A DNA stretch of 64,000 nt. It comes from Pseudomonas sp. SJZ079. GTDB taxonomy: Bacteria; Pseudomonadota; Gammaproteobacteria; Pseudomonadales; Pseudomonadaceae. The translations under genes and the position numbers were made by a program. Under the pieces are notes generated by a model. It was not told the DNA's origin, did not search any database, and saw only the letters and a list, made by a program, of their open reading frames with translations. This document shows, piece after piece, positions 11,104-24,833 of the stretch (positions are counted from its first letter, which is position 1; the number at the start of each line of letters is the position of its first letter). Location of the stretch: NCBI RefSeq assembly GCF_007993865.1, contig NZ_VIUH01000004.1, positions 124,001 through 188,000 of the forward strand, read 5' to 3'.

Positions 11104-11177
11104 TTAGATGGGTTGAGCACGGCGCTACCCATCCTGCCTAAGCGGTGGGTTATGCCGCTACGCGTCTAACCCATCCC
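11104..11177. repeat. Dispersed intergenic repeat (GGGTTA/TAACCC type), short copy
   Basis: The glmU-glmR gap contains TTAGATGGGTTGAGC...GGTGGGTTATGCC...TCTAACCCATCC with inverted ends. It shares the GTGGGTTA...TAACCC modules of the longer element at 56,859-57,021. It is non-coding and can form internal hairpins. Confidence 0.5.
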
Positions 11178-11187
11178 CCGATCAGCC

Positions 11188-12552
11188 TCACTGCTTGATC
11201 TTCACCGGGCGTTTCCAACCCTCGATATTGCGCTGCTTGGCCCGCCCCACGGCCAGGGTGTCGGCCGGCACATCGCTGGTAATCACCGAGCCCGCGCCGG
11301 TGGTGACGCCATCGCCCAGGGTCAGCGGGGCGACCAGGGCGCTGTTGGAGCCGATGAATACATCCTCACCCAATACCGTCTTGAACTTGTTGGCACCATC
11401 GTAATTGCAGGTGATGGTGCCGGCGCCGATGTTAGTGCGCGCGCCGATCTCGGCATCGCCCAGGTAGCTGAGGTGGCCGGCCTTGGCGCCTGCGCCGAGC
11501 ACGGCATTTTTCAGTTCGACGAAGTTACCCACATGGGCCTTGGCGCCCAGCACGGCTCCGGGGCGCAAGCGGGCGAAGGGGCCACAATCGGCACCCTCAC
11601 CGACCTCGGCACCGTCCAGGTGGCTGTTGGCCTTGACCACGGCACCCTTGCGCAGCGTACTGTTGCTGATCACGCAGTTCGGGCCGATGTGCACGCCGTC
11701 CTCGATGACCACCCGACCTTCGAGGATCACGTTGATATCGATCAGCACGTCGCGCCCCACCGTGACCTCGCCGCGCAGGTCGAAGCGTGCCGGATCACGC
11801 AGGGTCACACCCTGGGCCATCAGTTGGCGCGCCGCCCGCTGCTGGTAATGGCGCTCCAGTTCGGCGAGCTGGATGCGGTCGTTGGCGCCCTGCACTTCCA
11901 TGGCGTCCAGCGGTTGTTCGGTGGCCACCACTAAACCGTCGGCCACCGCCATGGCGATGACGTCGGTGAGGTAGTACTCGCCCTGGGCGTTGCTGTTGGA
12001 CAAACGCCCCAGCCAGTCGCCCAGACGCTTGCCGGGCACCGCAAGAATCCCGGTATTGCCTTCGCAGATCTGCCGCTGCTCGGGGCTCGCGTCTTTTTGC
12101 TCGACGATGGCCAGCACCTTGCCCGTCTTGTCGCGCAGGATGCGCCCGTAACCGGTCGGATCGTTGAGGTCGACGGTCAACAACGCCAGTTGCTCGTCGC
12201 CGACCTTCTCCAGCAAGCGCTGCAGGGTGCCCTGTTCGATCAGCGGTACATCGCCATAGAGAATCAGCACCCGCTCGGCGCTTAACGCGGGCAACGCCTG
12301 GGCCACGGCATGGCCGGTCCCCAGCTGCTCGGTCTGCAGCACGAAGTTCAGGTCATCCGCCGCCAGACGCTCACGCACTTGCTCGGCACCGTGGCCGATC
12401 ACCACATGAATACCCTGTGGCTGCAGTGTGCGCGCGGTATCGATGACGTGTCCGAGCATGGATTTTCCAGCCACCGGGTGCAGTACCTTGGGCAGCGCGG
12501 AGCGCATGCGGGTGCCTTGGCCGGCAGCGAGGATGACGATATCGAGCGACAT
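11188..12552 (-). CDS. glmU: Bifunctional GlcN-1-P acetyltransferase / GlcNAc-1-P uridyltransferase
   Basis: A 454-residue enzyme that acetylates glucosamine-1-phosphate and then transfers UMP to give UDP-GlcNAc. The N-terminal pyrophosphorylase domain starts [16 protein letters not shown] (signature LAAGQGTRM, with K at LPKVLHP). The C-terminal half is a left-handed beta-helix of hexapeptide repeats (about 250-440), including [14 protein letters not shown] 12552 is chosen over the longer frame to 12630 because family members start MSLDIVIL or MSLEIVIL and an AGGA lies upstream. It groups with glmR and glmS, though a 167-bp gap with a repeat separates them. Confidence 0.96.
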   Translation of the reverse strand: MSLDIVILAAGQGTRMRSALPKVLHPVAGKSMLGHVIDTARTLQPQGIHVVIGHGAEQVRERLAADDLNFVLQTEQLGTGHAVAQALPALSAERVLILYGDVPLIEQGTLQRLLEKVGDEQLALLTVDLNDPTGYGRILRDKTGKVLAIVEQKDASPEQRQICEGNTGILAVPGKRLGDWLGRLSNSNAQGEYYLTDVIAMAVADGLVVATEQPLDAMEVQGANDRIQLAELERHYQQRAARQLMAQGVTLRDPARFDLRGEVTVGRDVLIDINVILEGRVVIEDGVHIGPNCVISNSTLRKGAVVKANSHLDGAEVGEGADCGPFARLRPGAVLGAKAHVGNFVELKNAVLGAGAKAGHLSYLGDAEIGARTNIGAGTITCNYDGANKFKTVLGEDVFIGSNSALVAPLTLGDGVTTGAGSVITSDVPADTLAVGRAKQRNIEGWKRPVKIKQ

Positions 12553-12678
12553 GAAAGTTGATCCTGAAGATACGTGACTGGGTAGAGACGTTTTTGCCGA
12601 AACCCCGGCTGCGCAGCAACTGCCAGTCATGCTGGATTGCGCTGCGCTCGACCCAGCCTAGGGGTGGAATAACAGACG

Positions 12679-12709
12679 AAAAAAAGGGTAGCCAAGGCTA
12701 CCCTTTTTC
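12679..12709 (-). terminator. Intrinsic terminator of the atp operon
   Basis: A perfect 13-bp inverted repeat (AAAAAGGGTAGCC / GGCTACCCTTTTT, loop of 2) lies about 27 nt after the atpC stop. On the minus strand it ends in a run of T, so it can terminate atp transcripts. The A/T flanks make it usable in both directions. Confidence 0.9.
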
Positions 12710-12734
12710 TACTGTGCGATGAAGCCTGACGGAA

Positions 12735-13163
12735 TCAGCTGCCGCCAAACTTCTTGCGCAGCTGCTGGACGGTGCGCAGCTGAGCTGCAGCCTCGGCCAA
12801 GCGTGCGGCGGCGGAGCCATAATCGAACTCCGCACCTTTGTCATGCAGGGCCTTCTCGGCAGCCTTGACGGCTTCCTGAGCGGAGGCTTCGTCCAGGTCG
12901 GCAGCGCGCTGTACGGTGTCGGCCAGGACCTTCACCATGTTCGGCTGCACTTCCAGGAAGCCGCCGGAGATGTAGAACACCTCGGCTTCGCCACCCTGCT
13001 TGATCAGGCGGATCGGACCCGGCTTGAGATCGGTGATCAGCGGCGCGTGACCCGGGGCGATACCGATATCGCCCAGGTTACCGTGCGCAACCACCATCTC
13101 GACCAGACCGGAGAAGATCTCGCCTTCCGCGCTGACGATGTCGCAATGGACTGTCATAGCCAT
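12735..13163 (-). CDS. atpC: ATP synthase F1 subunit epsilon
   Basis: A 142-residue central-stalk subunit. The N-terminal beta-sandwich ([20 protein letters not shown]) is followed by the C-terminal helical hairpin rich in Ala and charged residues (from about 90), which inhibits hydrolysis in the extended form. The start at 13163 follows a GAGG and matches the family start; the frame upstream to 13199 is an artefact. It is the last gene of the atp operon, directly before the terminator. Confidence 0.95.
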   Translation of the reverse strand: MAMTVHCDIVSAEGEIFSGLVEMVVAHGNLGDIGIAPGHAPLITDLKPGPIRLIKQGGEAEVFYISGGFLEVQPNMVKVLADTVQRAADLDEASAQEAVKAAEKALHDKGAEFDYGSAAARLAEAAAQLRTVQQLRKKFGGS

Positions 13164-13202
13164 ATCTTGCCTCACGTAAGCGCCCGTCTCCGGGCGCACG
13201 GA

Positions 13203-14609
<1,407 letters not shown>

Positions 14610-15470
14610 TCAGACCGCGGCAGCGCCGCCAACGATTTCCGAGATCTCTTGGGTGATCGCCGCCTGACGTGCCTTGTTGTAGATCAGCTGCAAATCGCTG
14701 ATCAGATCACCGGCGTTGTCGGTAGCGTTCTTCATCGCGATCATCCGCGCCGCTTGTTCAGCTGCGTTGTTCTCGATCACCGCCTGGTACACCTGCGACT
14801 CCACGTAACGCACCATCAGGCCGTCAAGCAGCTCTTTGGCGTCGGGTTCGTAGAGATAGTCCCAGTGATGCTTGAGTTCCTGATCCGGATCGGCCACCAG
14901 CGGAATCAACTGCTCCACTGTCGGCTTTTGCGTCATGGTATTGACGAACTTGTTGGAAACCACGGCCAAGCGGTCGATACGACCCTCGAGGTAGGCATCC
15001 AGCATCACCTTGACGCTGCCGATCAGATCATTGATCGACGGCTCTTCACCCAGGTGGCTGATTGCAGCGACGACGTTACCGCCGAAGTTGCGGAAAAACG
15101 CCGCACCCTTGCTGCCTACTACGCAGAGATCGATCTCTACACCGTTTTCGCGGTTTGCCGCCATGTCCTTGACCAGGGCCTTGAACAGGTTGGTGTTCAA
15201 GCCGCCGCACAGACCACGGTCACTGCTCACCACTACATAACCGACACGCTTTACTTCACGCTCGATCATGAATGGGTGACGGTATTCCGGGTTGGCGTTG
15301 GCCAGATGACCAATTACCTGGCGGATACGCTCCGCGTAAGGACGGCTGGCAGACATGCGCATTTGTGCTTTGCGCATCTTGCTGACAGCCACCTTTTCCA
15401 TGGCGCTGGTGATCTTTTGCGTGCTTTTGATGCTCGCAATCTTGCTGCGAATCTCTTTTGCGCCTGCCAT
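14610..15470 (-). CDS. atpG: ATP synthase F1 subunit gamma
   Basis: A 286-residue central rotor subunit. Long N- and C-terminal helices (start [20 protein letters not shown]; end [18 protein letters not shown]) form the coiled-coil shaft. The middle holds the Rossmann-like domain with the conserved [10 protein letters not shown]. Length matches the family. It sits between atpA and atpD as in all F-type operons. Confidence 0.97.
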   Translation of the reverse strand: MAGAKEIRSKIASIKSTQKITSAMEKVAVSKMRKAQMRMSASRPYAERIRQVIGHLANANPEYRHPFMIEREVKRVGYVVVSSDRGLCGGLNTNLFKALVKDMAANRENGVEIDLCVVGSKGAAFFRNFGGNVVAAISHLGEEPSINDLIGSVKVMLDAYLEGRIDRLAVVSNKFVNTMTQKPTVEQLIPLVADPDQELKHHWDYLYEPDAKELLDGLMVRYVESQVYQAVIENNAAEQAARMIAMKNATDNAGDLISDLQLIYNKARQAAITQEISEIVGGAAAV

Positions 15471-15520
15471 GTAACACCTATCGGGTTAGCAGGCGGAGGT
15501 CTTGCGACCTCCGCTGCGGC

Positions 15521-17065
15521 TTACCAGGTTTGGGTGGCCTTGAACTTCTCGATACCGGCTTTCAGGCCTGCATCGATTTCGTCATTGAAGTCACCCTTCA
15601 CGTTGATCTTCGCCATCAGTTCGGCGTGATCGCGGTTGAAGTAAGCAATCAGCGCTTGTTCGAAGCTGCCGATTTTGACGATCTCGATGTCCTGCAGGAA
15701 GCCACGCTCGGCGGCATACAGGGACAGCGACATGTCGGCGATGGACATCGGCGCGTATTGCTTCTGCTTCATCAGCTCGGTTACGCGCTGACCATGCTCG
15801 AGTTGCTTACGGGTGGCTTCGTCCAGGTCAGAAGCGAACTGGGCGAAAGCCGCCAGTTCACGGTACTGAGCCAGAGCGGTACGGATACCACCGGAGAGCT
15901 TCTTGATGATCTTGGTCTGAGCCGCACCACCTACCCGCGATACCGACACACCGGCGTTCACTGCCGGACGGATGCCGGAGTTGAACATGGCCGATTCCAG
16001 GAAGATCTGACCGTCGGTGATCGAGATCACGTTGGTCGGTACGAACGCAGACACGTCGCCAGCCTGAGTTTCGATGATCGGCAGAGCGGTCAAGGAACCG
16101 GTCTTGCCCTTCACTTCACCGTTGGTGAACTTCTCAACGTACTCTTCGGACACGCGCGAGGCGCGCTCCAGCAGACGGCTGTGGAGATAGAACACGTCGC
16201 CTGGGTAGGCTTCACGGCCTGGCGGACGGCGCAGCAGCAGGGAAATCTGGCGATAAGCCACGGCCTGCTTGGACAGATCGTCATACACGATCAGCGCGTC
16301 TTCGCCGCGGTCGCGGAAGTACTCGCCCATGGTGCAACCGGCGTACGGTGCGATGAACTGCAGCGCAGCGGATTCGGAAGCACTGGCGGCGACGATGATG
16401 GTGTTAGCCAAGGCGCCGTTTTCTTCCAGCTTGCGCACCACGTTGGCGATGGTCGACTGCTTCTGACCGATAGCCACGTACACGCACTTAATGCCGCTGT
16501 TCTTCTGGTTGATGATCGCGTCGATCGCCAGAGCGGTTTTACCGATCTGACGATCACCGATGATCAGCTCGCGCTGACCACGGCCAACCGGGATCATGGC
16601 ATCGACGGCCTTGTAACCGGTCTGTACCGGCTGGTCGACCGACTTACGCCAGATCACGCCCGGTGCAACCTTCTCAACCGCGTCGGTAGCGACGTTGTTC
16701 AGCGGGCCTTTACCGTCGACTGGGTTACCCAGGGCATCGACCACGCGACCCAGCAGTTCCGGACCAACCGGCACTTCGAGGATGCGGCCGGTGCACTTGG
16801 CACTCATGCCTTCGGCCAGGGACTGGTAAGCACCGAGAACCACGGCGCCGACAGAGTCGCGCTCCAGGTTCATGGCCATACCGTAAACGCTGCCCGGGAA
16901 CTCGATCATTTCGCCGTACATAACGTCGGCCAGACCGTGAATCCGCACGATACCGTCGGACACGCTGACGACTGTGCCTTCGTTGCGGGCTTGCGAGGCT
17001 ACATCGAGCTTGTCGATGCGGCCCTTGATGATTTCACTTATTTCGGAAGGATTGAGTTGCTGCAT
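15521..17065 (-). CDS. atpA: ATP synthase F1 subunit alpha
   Basis: A 514-residue non-catalytic nucleotide-binding subunit. Walker A is GDRQIGKT (170-177), with the family segments [13 protein letters not shown] and [12 protein letters not shown]. It alternates with beta in the F1 hexamer; the N-terminal region binds delta and the b stalk. It lies 21 bp after atpH. Confidence 0.98.
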   Translation of the reverse strand: MQQLNPSEISEIIKGRIDKLDVASQARNEGTVVSVSDGIVRIHGLADVMYGEMIEFPGSVYGMAMNLERDSVGAVVLGAYQSLAEGMSAKCTGRILEVPVGPELLGRVVDALGNPVDGKGPLNNVATDAVEKVAPGVIWRKSVDQPVQTGYKAVDAMIPVGRGQRELIIGDRQIGKTALAIDAIINQKNSGIKCVYVAIGQKQSTIANVVRKLEENGALANTIIVAASASESAALQFIAPYAGCTMGEYFRDRGEDALIVYDDLSKQAVAYRQISLLLRRPPGREAYPGDVFYLHSRLLERASRVSEEYVEKFTNGEVKGKTGSLTALPIIETQAGDVSAFVPTNVISITDGQIFLESAMFNSGIRPAVNAGVSVSRVGGAAQTKIIKKLSGGIRTALAQYRELAAFAQFASDLDEATRKQLEHGQRVTELMKQKQYAPMSIADMSLSLYAAERGFLQDIEIVKIGSFEQALIAYFNRDHAELMAKINVKGDFNDEIDAGLKAGIEKFKATQTW

Positions 17066-17086
17066 AGCTCTGCTGCCCCTTCAAAC

Positions 17087-17623
17087 TCAAGATTTCAATG
17101 CTTCGGCCAGTTTCGCGAGCTTGCCGCGAACTGAGCCATCGATAACCAGGTCGCCGGCGCGAATAACAACACCACCAATCAAGGTGGCATCCTCCGCGGC
17201 GTGCAGACGCACTTCTCGACCGAGCCGTGCACTGAGAACCTTGGCGAGTTTGTCTTGCTGTTCTTCGTTCAATGCAAAGGCACTGGTGACGTCCACATCA
17301 ACCGATTTTTCCTGTTCGGCTTTCATCAGCTCGAACAGTTCGGCGATCTCTGGAAACAACGCCAGACGATCGTTTTCGGCGACTACGTGGACGAAATTGC
17401 GTACCTGCTCGTTGAACTTGTCACCACACACCTCGATAAAGGCGGTGGCTTTATCTGTACTCGTCAGACGCGGAGCCGTGAGCATGCGCTGGATGGTGTC
17501 GTCTTGCGACACCGCAGCGGCCAGGCCGAGCATGGCTGACCAAGGGGCCAGTTGCTGGTGGGCCTGAGCGTACTCAAAAGCAGCCTTAGCGTAAGGTCGG
17601 GCCAGCGTGGTCAATTCTGCCAT
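17087..17623 (-). CDS. atpH: ATP synthase F1 subunit delta
   Basis: A 178-residue peripheral-stalk subunit. The start [19 protein letters not shown] and the C-terminal [21 protein letters not shown] are OSCP/delta hallmarks. It links the b dimer to the top of F1. There is a 14-bp gap to atpF upstream. Confidence 0.96.
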   Translation of the reverse strand: MAELTTLARPYAKAAFEYAQAHQQLAPWSAMLGLAAAVSQDDTIQRMLTAPRLTSTDKATAFIEVCGDKFNEQVRNFVHVVAENDRLALFPEIAELFELMKAEQEKSVDVDVTSAFALNEEQQDKLAKVLSARLGREVRLHAAEDATLIGGVVIRAGDLVIDGSVRGKLAKLAEALKS

Positions 17624-17637
17624 GATCGCGCCCTCGC

Positions 17638-18108
17638 TTAAATTTCAGCTGCCAGTTTGGAAACCAGCTCCGCATGCGCGTTTTGGTCGATAGATGCGCT
17701 CAGGATCTTCTCGGCACCGCTGACGGCCAGGCTACCCACTTGGGCGCGCAAGGCGTCTTTGACGCTGTTCAGTTCCTGTTCGATCTCGGCCTGAGCCTGA
17801 GCCTTCACCCGGTCAGCTTCGAGACGGGCCTGTTCACGGGCTTCGTCGACGATCTGGTTACCGCGTTTCTTGGCTTGCTCAATGATCTCGGCTGCCTGGC
17901 TTTTGGCTTCGCGCAGTTGTTGACCCACTTTCTCATGGGCCAACTCCAGGTCACGAGCCGCACGGCTGGCAGCGTCCAGGCCGTCTGCGATCTTCTTCTG
18001 ACGTTCGTGCAAAGCCGCAATGACCGGAGGCCATACGAACTTCATGCAGAACAGCACGAAGATGAAGAAGGCAACGGACTGGCCAATCAGGGTTGCATTA
18101 ATGTTCAC
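17638..18108 (-). CDS. atpF: ATP synthase Fo subunit b
   Basis: A 156-residue stator subunit. A single N-terminal membrane helix (about residues 8-28) is followed by a long, charged Ala-rich helix predicted to form the right-handed coiled coil of the peripheral stalk (about 35-145). Length equals the E. coli b subunit. Confidence 0.96.
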   Translation of the reverse strand: MNINATLIGQSVAFFIFVLFCMKFVWPPVIAALHERQKKIADGLDAASRAARDLELAHEKVGQQLREAKSQAAEIIEQAKKRGNQIVDEAREQARLEADRVKAQAQAEIEQELNSVKDALRAQVGSLAVSGAEKILSASIDQNAHAELVSKLAAEI

Positions 18109-18164
18109 GCCAACACCTCGCTCGTTCGTTGTCCGTCAAACCAATCCACTCGAAAATCGAGTGA

Positions 18165-18437
<273 letters not shown>

Positions 18438-18552
18438 TTACGTCGTATTGGTTAAGGTTTTTAAAGGTAAAGCGGTAAAGCAAAATCGGTTGAATCACTG
18501 CCCTTGCGGGCATCCATCAAGAACACAGCACAGCCTCTTGCGCCCTTGGGCT

Positions 18553-18573
18553 CCGTCTCCCGAGGGGAGACGG
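18553..18573 (-). promoter_or_regulatory. Intercistronic hairpin between atpB and atpE
   Basis: A 9-bp perfect stem (CCGTCTCCC / GGGAGACGG, loop of 3) lies in the 173-bp gap between atpB and atpE. On the transcript it is just downstream of atpB and about 130 nt before the atpE start. No U-run follows, so it may stabilise or process the mRNA, consistent with the need for many c subunits. Function is inferred. Confidence 0.45.
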
Positions 18574-18595
18574 TCAGCGGATGTGCGTGTGGTTT

Positions 18596-19889
<1,294 letters not shown>

Positions 19890-20040
19890 CGAGTTGTTCC
19901 TGAATCAGTCCCCGGGTGTCGGCGCCAAAAAAATTGGCATACTTTGTGCCGACGAAATGCGCGCAGAGTATAGGGGCGCTTCCCAGCCCATTCAACTGCC
20001 GGGTAGTGATTTCCGACTACTCACTACAACTCCAAATGTT

Positions 20041-20913
20041 TCAGCGAATGTGCGCAAGTACTCCCTGTAACTCGTCCAGCGAGTTATAGCGAATGACCAA
20101 TTGGCCTTTGCCTTTTTCCCCGTGTTTGATCTGCACCGGCGAGCCCAGGCGCTCAGCCAGGCGCTGTTCCAGCCGACTGATGTCCGGGTCGACCTTGGTC
20201 TCGGTGACCGGCTTTTCTTTGCTGTTCAACCACTGCCGCACCAGTGCCTCGGTTTGGCGCACGCTAAGCCCACGCGCGACAACATGTCGCGCCCCCTCGA
20301 CCTGCTGTTCGGCCGGTAGACCGAGCAAAGCGCGGGCGTGGCCCATTTCCAGATCGCCATGGGCGAGCAAGGTCTTGATCTCTTCCGGCAAGGCGATCAG
20401 GCGCAGCAGATTGGTGATGGTCACCCGGGATTTACCGACTGCCTCTGCCACTTGCTGTTGGGTCAATTGGAACTCTTGCTGCAGGCGCTGCAGCGCCACG
20501 GCTTCCTCAATCGGGTTGAGGTCTTCGCGCTGGATGTTCTCGATCAACGCCATGGCGATGGCGGCTTGATCCGGCAGTTCGCGCACCATGGCGGGAATCT
20601 TCTCCAGACCCGCCTGATGGCTGGCGCGCCAGCGGCGTTCGCCGGCGACAATCTCGAAGCGTCCGTCGGCAATCGGCCGCACTACGATGGGCTGCATCAC
20701 CCCGTGGGATTTGATCGACTGGGCCAGCTCTTCCAGTGCAGTTGGATCCATGTCGCGGCGCGGCTGGTATTTACCGCGCTGGATCAGATCCAGCGGCACA
20801 TATTGCAGCTCGCTGCTGTCGGCCTGGGCCGCTTCGTCTTGCAGGGCGACGACGCTGGTTCCCCCTAGCAGGGCATCCAACCCTCTTCCCAGCCCTCGTT
20901 TCTTGGCGGCCAT
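20041..20913 (-). CDS. parB: Chromosome partitioning protein ParB
   Basis: A 290-residue DNA-binding CTPase-family protein. The N-terminal ParB/Srx domain holds GERRWRASHQAGL, the central helix-turn-helix is EAVGKSRVTITNLLRLIALP, and a C-terminal dimerisation segment ends LDELQGVLAHIR. It binds parS and spreads along DNA; two exact parS sites lie in recF. ATG 20913 follows AAGGA by 7 nt and gives the family start MAAKKRGLGRGLDALLG. The longer frame to 21066 overlaps parA and is discarded. Confidence 0.96.
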   Translation of the reverse strand: MAAKKRGLGRGLDALLGGTSVVALQDEAAQADSSELQYVPLDLIQRGKYQPRRDMDPTALEELAQSIKSHGVMQPIVVRPIADGRFEIVAGERRWRASHQAGLEKIPAMVRELPDQAAIAMALIENIQREDLNPIEEAVALQRLQQEFQLTQQQVAEAVGKSRVTITNLLRLIALPEEIKTLLAHGDLEMGHARALLGLPAEQQVEGARHVVARGLSVRQTEALVRQWLNSKEKPVTETKVDPDISRLEQRLAERLGSPVQIKHGEKGKGQLVIRYNSLDELQGVLAHIR

Positions 20914-20923
20914 GCGGAATTCC

Positions 20924-21712
20924 TTATGCGGTTGCCGTGTGAGCGTTTGCACGCTGGCGACGAACCAGTTCGCCAGCCAACGCCAGGTAGGCGATGGCAC
21001 CACGGGATTGCTTGTCATAAACCAGCGCCGGCATGCCAAAGCTCGGGGCTTCGGCCAGGCGCACATTGCGCGGGATCACCGTTTGGTACAGCTGATCGGG
21101 AAAATGTTCTTTGAGCTGCGCCGAGACATCATTGGTCAGGCTGATGCGCGGGTCGTACATGGTCCGCAACAGGCCTTCGATCTTCAGGCTCGGATTGAGC
21201 AACTGGCCGATGCGCTGAATGCTGTTGACCAGGTCACTCAGACCTTCCAGGGCGTAATACTCGCACTGCATGGGAATAATCACCGCATCGGCGGCGACCA
21301 GCGCGTTGATCGTCAGCATCGACAAGGCCGGTGGGCAGTCGATGAGGATGTAATCGTAATTCTCGCGAATCGGCGCCAACGCATAGCGCAGGCGACTCTC
21401 CTTCATCTTCATCTCCAGCAGGGAGACTTCGGCTGCGGTCAGGTCGCGGTTGGCCGGCAGCAACTGATAACCGCCGTGCTCGGAAAACTGCATGGCCTGC
21501 ACCAGGTCGCATTCGCCGATCAGCACGTCATAGATCGAATGCTCCAGGGCATGCTTGTCGATACCGCTGCCCATGGTCGCGTTGCCCTGCGGATCGAGGT
21601 CGATCAACAGCACGCGGCGCTTGGTCGCTACCAGTGAGGCAGCCAGATTGACGCAGGTGGTGGTCTTGCCCACGCCGCCCTTCTGGTTGGCGATTGCGAA
21701 TACTTTAGCCAT
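20924..21712 (-). CDS. parA: Chromosome partitioning ATPase ParA (Soj)
   Basis: A 262-residue ATPase with the deviant Walker A KGGVGKTT (11-18), as in MinD/ParA proteins, and a Walker B-like YDYILIDCPP. It works with ParB-parS to segregate the origin region. It is 10 bp upstream of parB and directly follows rsmG in the same unit. Confidence 0.96.
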   Translation of the reverse strand: MAKVFAIANQKGGVGKTTTCVNLAASLVATKRRVLLIDLDPQGNATMGSGIDKHALEHSIYDVLIGECDLVQAMQFSEHGGYQLLPANRDLTAAEVSLLEMKMKESRLRYALAPIRENYDYILIDCPPALSMLTINALVAADAVIIPMQCEYYALEGLSDLVNSIQRIGQLLNPSLKIEGLLRTMYDPRISLTNDVSAQLKEHFPDQLYQTVIPRNVRLAEAPSFGMPALVYDKQSRGAIAYLALAGELVRRQRANAHTATA

Positions 21713-21724
21713 GCTGCTTTTCCC

Positions 21725-22372
21725 CTAGACCGAGCGCCGCAGTATCAGCAGATGGCGCTGACCTTGGCAACCGGGAACCTTGAGCACATGAGTGGCGACC
21801 AGCGAGAAATCCGTCGGCAGGGCTTGTAGTTCGTCATCGGGGTGCACGCCTTTCATCGCCAACCAGCGGGTATCGCCATCGCCGAGGTGACGCGTCCAGT
21901 CGCTGAAGTCCTGCAACGAGCTGAAGGCCCGCGAGCAGATACCGCTGAATGGGTGCTCGGGGGTAAAGCCTTCGACCCGGCTGTGGATAACTTCCAGATT
22001 GGCCAGTTGCAGCTCCAGCTTCACTTGCGTGAGGAAGCGGGTCTTCTTGCCGTTGGAGTCGAGCAGGGTGAAGCGCCGTTCGGGGAACAGGATCGCCAGG
22101 GGAATGCCCGGCATACCGCCGCCGCTGCCGACGTCCAGCCAGTTATCCCCGGCTTCGACCACATAGGGCACCACGCTGAGGCTGTCGAGCAGATGGCGCG
22201 AGACCATTTCGTCCGGATTGCGCACCGCCGTCAGGTTGTAGGCCTTGTTCCACTTGATCAGCAGCGCCAGATAGGCGAGCAGTTGCTGGTGTTGCTGGGC
22301 GGACAGTTCGACGCCCAACTCACGCGCACCGTGGCTGAGTTCTTCGGCATGGCTGGGGGTGACCAGGGGCAT
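21725..22372 (-). CDS. rsmG: 16S rRNA (guanine-527-N7)-methyltransferase
   Basis: A 215-residue SAM enzyme that methylates G527 of 16S rRNA. Motif I is [17 protein letters not shown], followed by [12 protein letters not shown] and CSRAFSSL. The start overlaps the stop of mnmG by one base, so the two are co-translated. Formerly gidB. Confidence 0.96.
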   Translation of the reverse strand: MPLVTPSHAEELSHGARELGVELSAQQHQQLLAYLALLIKWNKAYNLTAVRNPDEMVSRHLLDSLSVVPYVVEAGDNWLDVGSGGGMPGIPLAILFPERRFTLLDSNGKKTRFLTQVKLELQLANLEVIHSRVEGFTPEHPFSGICSRAFSSLQDFSDWTRHLGDGDTRWLAMKGVHPDDELQALPTDFSLVATHVLKVPGCQGQRHLLILRRSV

Positions 22373-24264
22373 CAGGCGCTTTGCTCCAGCTGGCGGCCAG
22401 CACCGCGCTTTTTCAGGTGGATCAACAACAGCGAGATCGCGGCCGGGGTCACCCCGGGAATCCGCGAAGCCTGGCCCAGGGTCTGCGGGCGAGCCTCGCC
22501 CAGTTTGTGCTGGATCTCCTTGGATAACCCGGAAATCCCGTGGTAGTCGATATCGGCCGGCAGCTGGGTATTCTCGCTCGCGCGCAGACGGGCGATTTCA
22601 TCCTGCTGACGGTCGATGTAACCGGCGTACTTGGTCTTGATCTCGACCTGTTCGGCGACCTGCGGGTCTTCGGCACCGCCGCCGGTCACTGCGACCAGAC
22701 CGGCGTAGTCGATTTCCGGGCGCGAGAGCAGGTTGAGCAGGTTGTATTCATGCGTCAGCGGCGTACCGAAGCGTGCGGCGATGGCGTCGCCTTGCGCAGT
22801 ATTCGGTCGTACCCAGGTGCTTTTCAGTCGTTGCTCCTCCTGGGCGATGCCTTCGCGCTTGGCCTCGAACGCCGCCCAGCGCCGATCGTCGACCAGGCCC
22901 AGTTCGCGGCCTTTCTCGGTCAGGCGCAGGTCGGCGTTGTCTTCACGCAGGATCAGGCGGTACTCGGCCCGCGAGGTAAACATGCGGTACGGTTCCTGGG
23001 TGCCCAGGGTGATCAGGTCGTCGACCAGTACGCCGAGGTAGGCTTCGTCGCGGCGCGGGCACCAGGCTTCGCGACCCAGGGCACGCAGCGCCGCGTTGCA
23101 GCCGGCCAACAATCCCTGGGCGCCGGCTTCTTCGTAACCGGTGGTGCCGTTGATCTGTCCGGCGAAGTACAGGCCACCGATGACCTTGGTTTCCAGGCTG
23201 TACTTCAGGTCCCGCGGATCGAAGTAGTCGTACTCGATGGCGTAGCCGGGGCGAACGATATGCGCGTTGTGCATGCCGCGAATAGAACGCACCAGCTCCA
23301 GCTGCACATCGAAGGGCAGCGACGTGGAAATGCCATTGGGATACAGCTCGTGGGTGGTCAGGCCTTCCGGCTCGATGAACACCTGGTGGCTGTCCTTGTC
23401 GGCGAAACGGTGAATCTTGTCTTCGATGGACGGGCAGTAACGCGGACCGACGCCATCGATCACCCCGGAATACATCGGCGAGCGATCCAGGTTGGCGGCG
23501 ATGATCTCGTGGGTGCGGGCGTTGGTGTGGGTAATCCAGCAACTGACCTGACGCGGATGTTGCAGCTGGTGGCCGAGGAACGACATCACCGGAATCGGCG
23601 TGTCGCCCGGCTGTTCGGTCATCTGGGTGAAATCCACCGAACGGCCGTCGATGCGCGGCGGCGTTCCGGTCTTCAGGCGGCCGACGCGCAGTGGCAGTTC
23701 ACGCAGGCGTTGGGCCAGGGCGATCGAGGGTGGATCGCCGGCGCGGCCACCGGTGTAGTTCTGCATACCGATGTGGATAAGTCCGCCGAGGAAGGTGCCG
23801 GTGGTCAGCACCACCGAGTCGGCGAGAAAACGCAGGCCCATCTGCGTGACCACGCCCTTGACCTGTTCGTTCTCGACGATCAGGTCATCCGCAGCTTGCT
23901 GGAATATCCACAGGTTGCTCTGGTTTTCCAGGGTTTCGCGGATGGCGGCCTTGTACAGCAGGCGATCGGCCTGGGCGCGAGTGGCGCGAACGGCGGGGCC
24001 CTTGCGGCTGTTCAACACGCGGAACTGAATACCGCCGAGATCGGTGGCGTGGGCCATGGCGCCGCCGAGGGCGTCGATTTCCTTGACCAGGTGGCTTTTG
24101 CCGATGCCGCCAATAGCTGGGTTGCAGCTCATCTGCCCCAAGGTTTCCACGTTATGGGTCAGCAGCAGGGTTTTTACCCCCATGCGTGCAGCCGCGAGCG
24201 CCGCCTCGGTGCCGGCGTGGCCACCGCCGATTACGATCACATCAAAACGGGAAGGGAAATCCAC
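22372..24264 (-). CDS. mnmG: tRNA uridine-34 carboxymethylaminomethyl-modification enzyme MnmG
   Basis: A 630-residue FAD enzyme acting with MnmE to place cmnm5 on U34 of tRNAs. The dinucleotide motif GGGHAG is at 13-18, and the family segments [20 protein letters not shown] and [11 protein letters not shown] are present. GTG 24264 (or the adjacent GTG 24267) is preferred to the longer frame at 24339. It gives the family start (M)[10 protein letters not shown] and length 630, and GAGG precedes it. Formerly gidA. Confidence 0.96.
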   Translation of the reverse strand: MDFPSRFDVIVIGGGHAGTEAALAAARMGVKTLLLTHNVETLGQMSCNPAIGGIGKSHLVKEIDALGGAMAHATDLGGIQFRVLNSRKGPAVRATRAQADRLLYKAAIRETLENQSNLWIFQQAADDLIVENEQVKGVVTQMGLRFLADSVVLTTGTFLGGLIHIGMQNYTGGRAGDPPSIALAQRLRELPLRVGRLKTGTPPRIDGRSVDFTQMTEQPGDTPIPVMSFLGHQLQHPRQVSCWITHTNARTHEIIAANLDRSPMYSGVIDGVGPRYCPSIEDKIHRFADKDSHQVFIEPEGLTTHELYPNGISTSLPFDVQLELVRSIRGMHNAHIVRPGYAIEYDYFDPRDLKYSLETKVIGGLYFAGQINGTTGYEEAGAQGLLAGCNAALRALGREAWCPRRDEAYLGVLVDDLITLGTQEPYRMFTSRAEYRLILREDNADLRLTEKGRELGLVDDRRWAAFEAKREGIAQEEQRLKSTWVRPNTAQGDAIAARFGTPLTHEYNLLNLLSRPEIDYAGLVAVTGGGAEDPQVAEQVEIKTKYAGYIDRQQDEIARLRASENTQLPADIDYHGISGLSKEIQHKLGEARPQTLGQASRIPGVTPAAISLLLIHLKKRGAGRQLEQSA

Positions 24265-24399
24265 CACGCACCTCGTGCCTGTTGAGAAAAATGGGGAGGC
24301 TTTTATCGGGAAAAGCGGAAAGCCGGCAAGTATAGGCACTTAGCTGACCTGAAAGAACCCTTCTGCACAAAAAATAGCCAGCTCTCGGGCCGAACGGAA

Positions 24400-24667
24400 A
24401 GCGCTCGGTTAATAAGAATTAAAAGAATGAATTTTTATAAAGCTTTGTTTTTATGTTTATTAATGCTGAAGCCATTTTCTGTGGATAGATGGCTGCAGCC
24501 CTCTGCAGCCAATGCTTCCGTTTCTGTATAAGGCTGTGCTCAGCCAGGGATGAGGGGCTTGGATAAACGACTTAAGCCTGTGGATGAAACAGCCAGTTGT
24601 CCACAGAGGGGTTTATCTGCAGTTTTCCCCACTGCTTATCGACCGGGTTTAGGCACGGTTTTCCACA
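24400..24667. other. AT-rich stretch plus cluster of near-consensus DnaA boxes
   Basis: The 24,265-24,833 gap has no gene. It holds an AT-rich block (about 24,408-24,465) followed by four 9-mers one mismatch from the DnaA box TTATCCACA: CTATCCACA (24,480-24,488, minus), TCATCCACA (24,579-24,587, minus), TTGTCCACA (24,597-24,605) and TTTTCCACA (24,659-24,667). It may be an ancillary DnaA-binding region or regulate mnmG. The mnmG promoter must also lie here. Confidence 0.5.
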
Positions 24668-24833
24668 GGGCTTATGTCGGACCTGCGCCCACACTAAAGC
24701 CGCCTCGCGGTCGGGCTAATTGGAGTCAAACGTGGGTTTTCGATTGTTGCGAGCAAGGCTGGATCGACGAAGCGTCACCTGGCCGGACTGGTCACAGGTG
24801 AGAAACCAGCAGGTGGCGGGATCTGGAAGCGGC

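Noticed and set aside
15458..17134. 558-codon plus-strand frame opposite atpA
   Set aside because: Antisense shadow with low-complexity composition; no start context.
22540..24285. 581-codon plus-strand frame opposite mnmG
   Set aside because: Antisense shadow of a well-identified enzyme gene.
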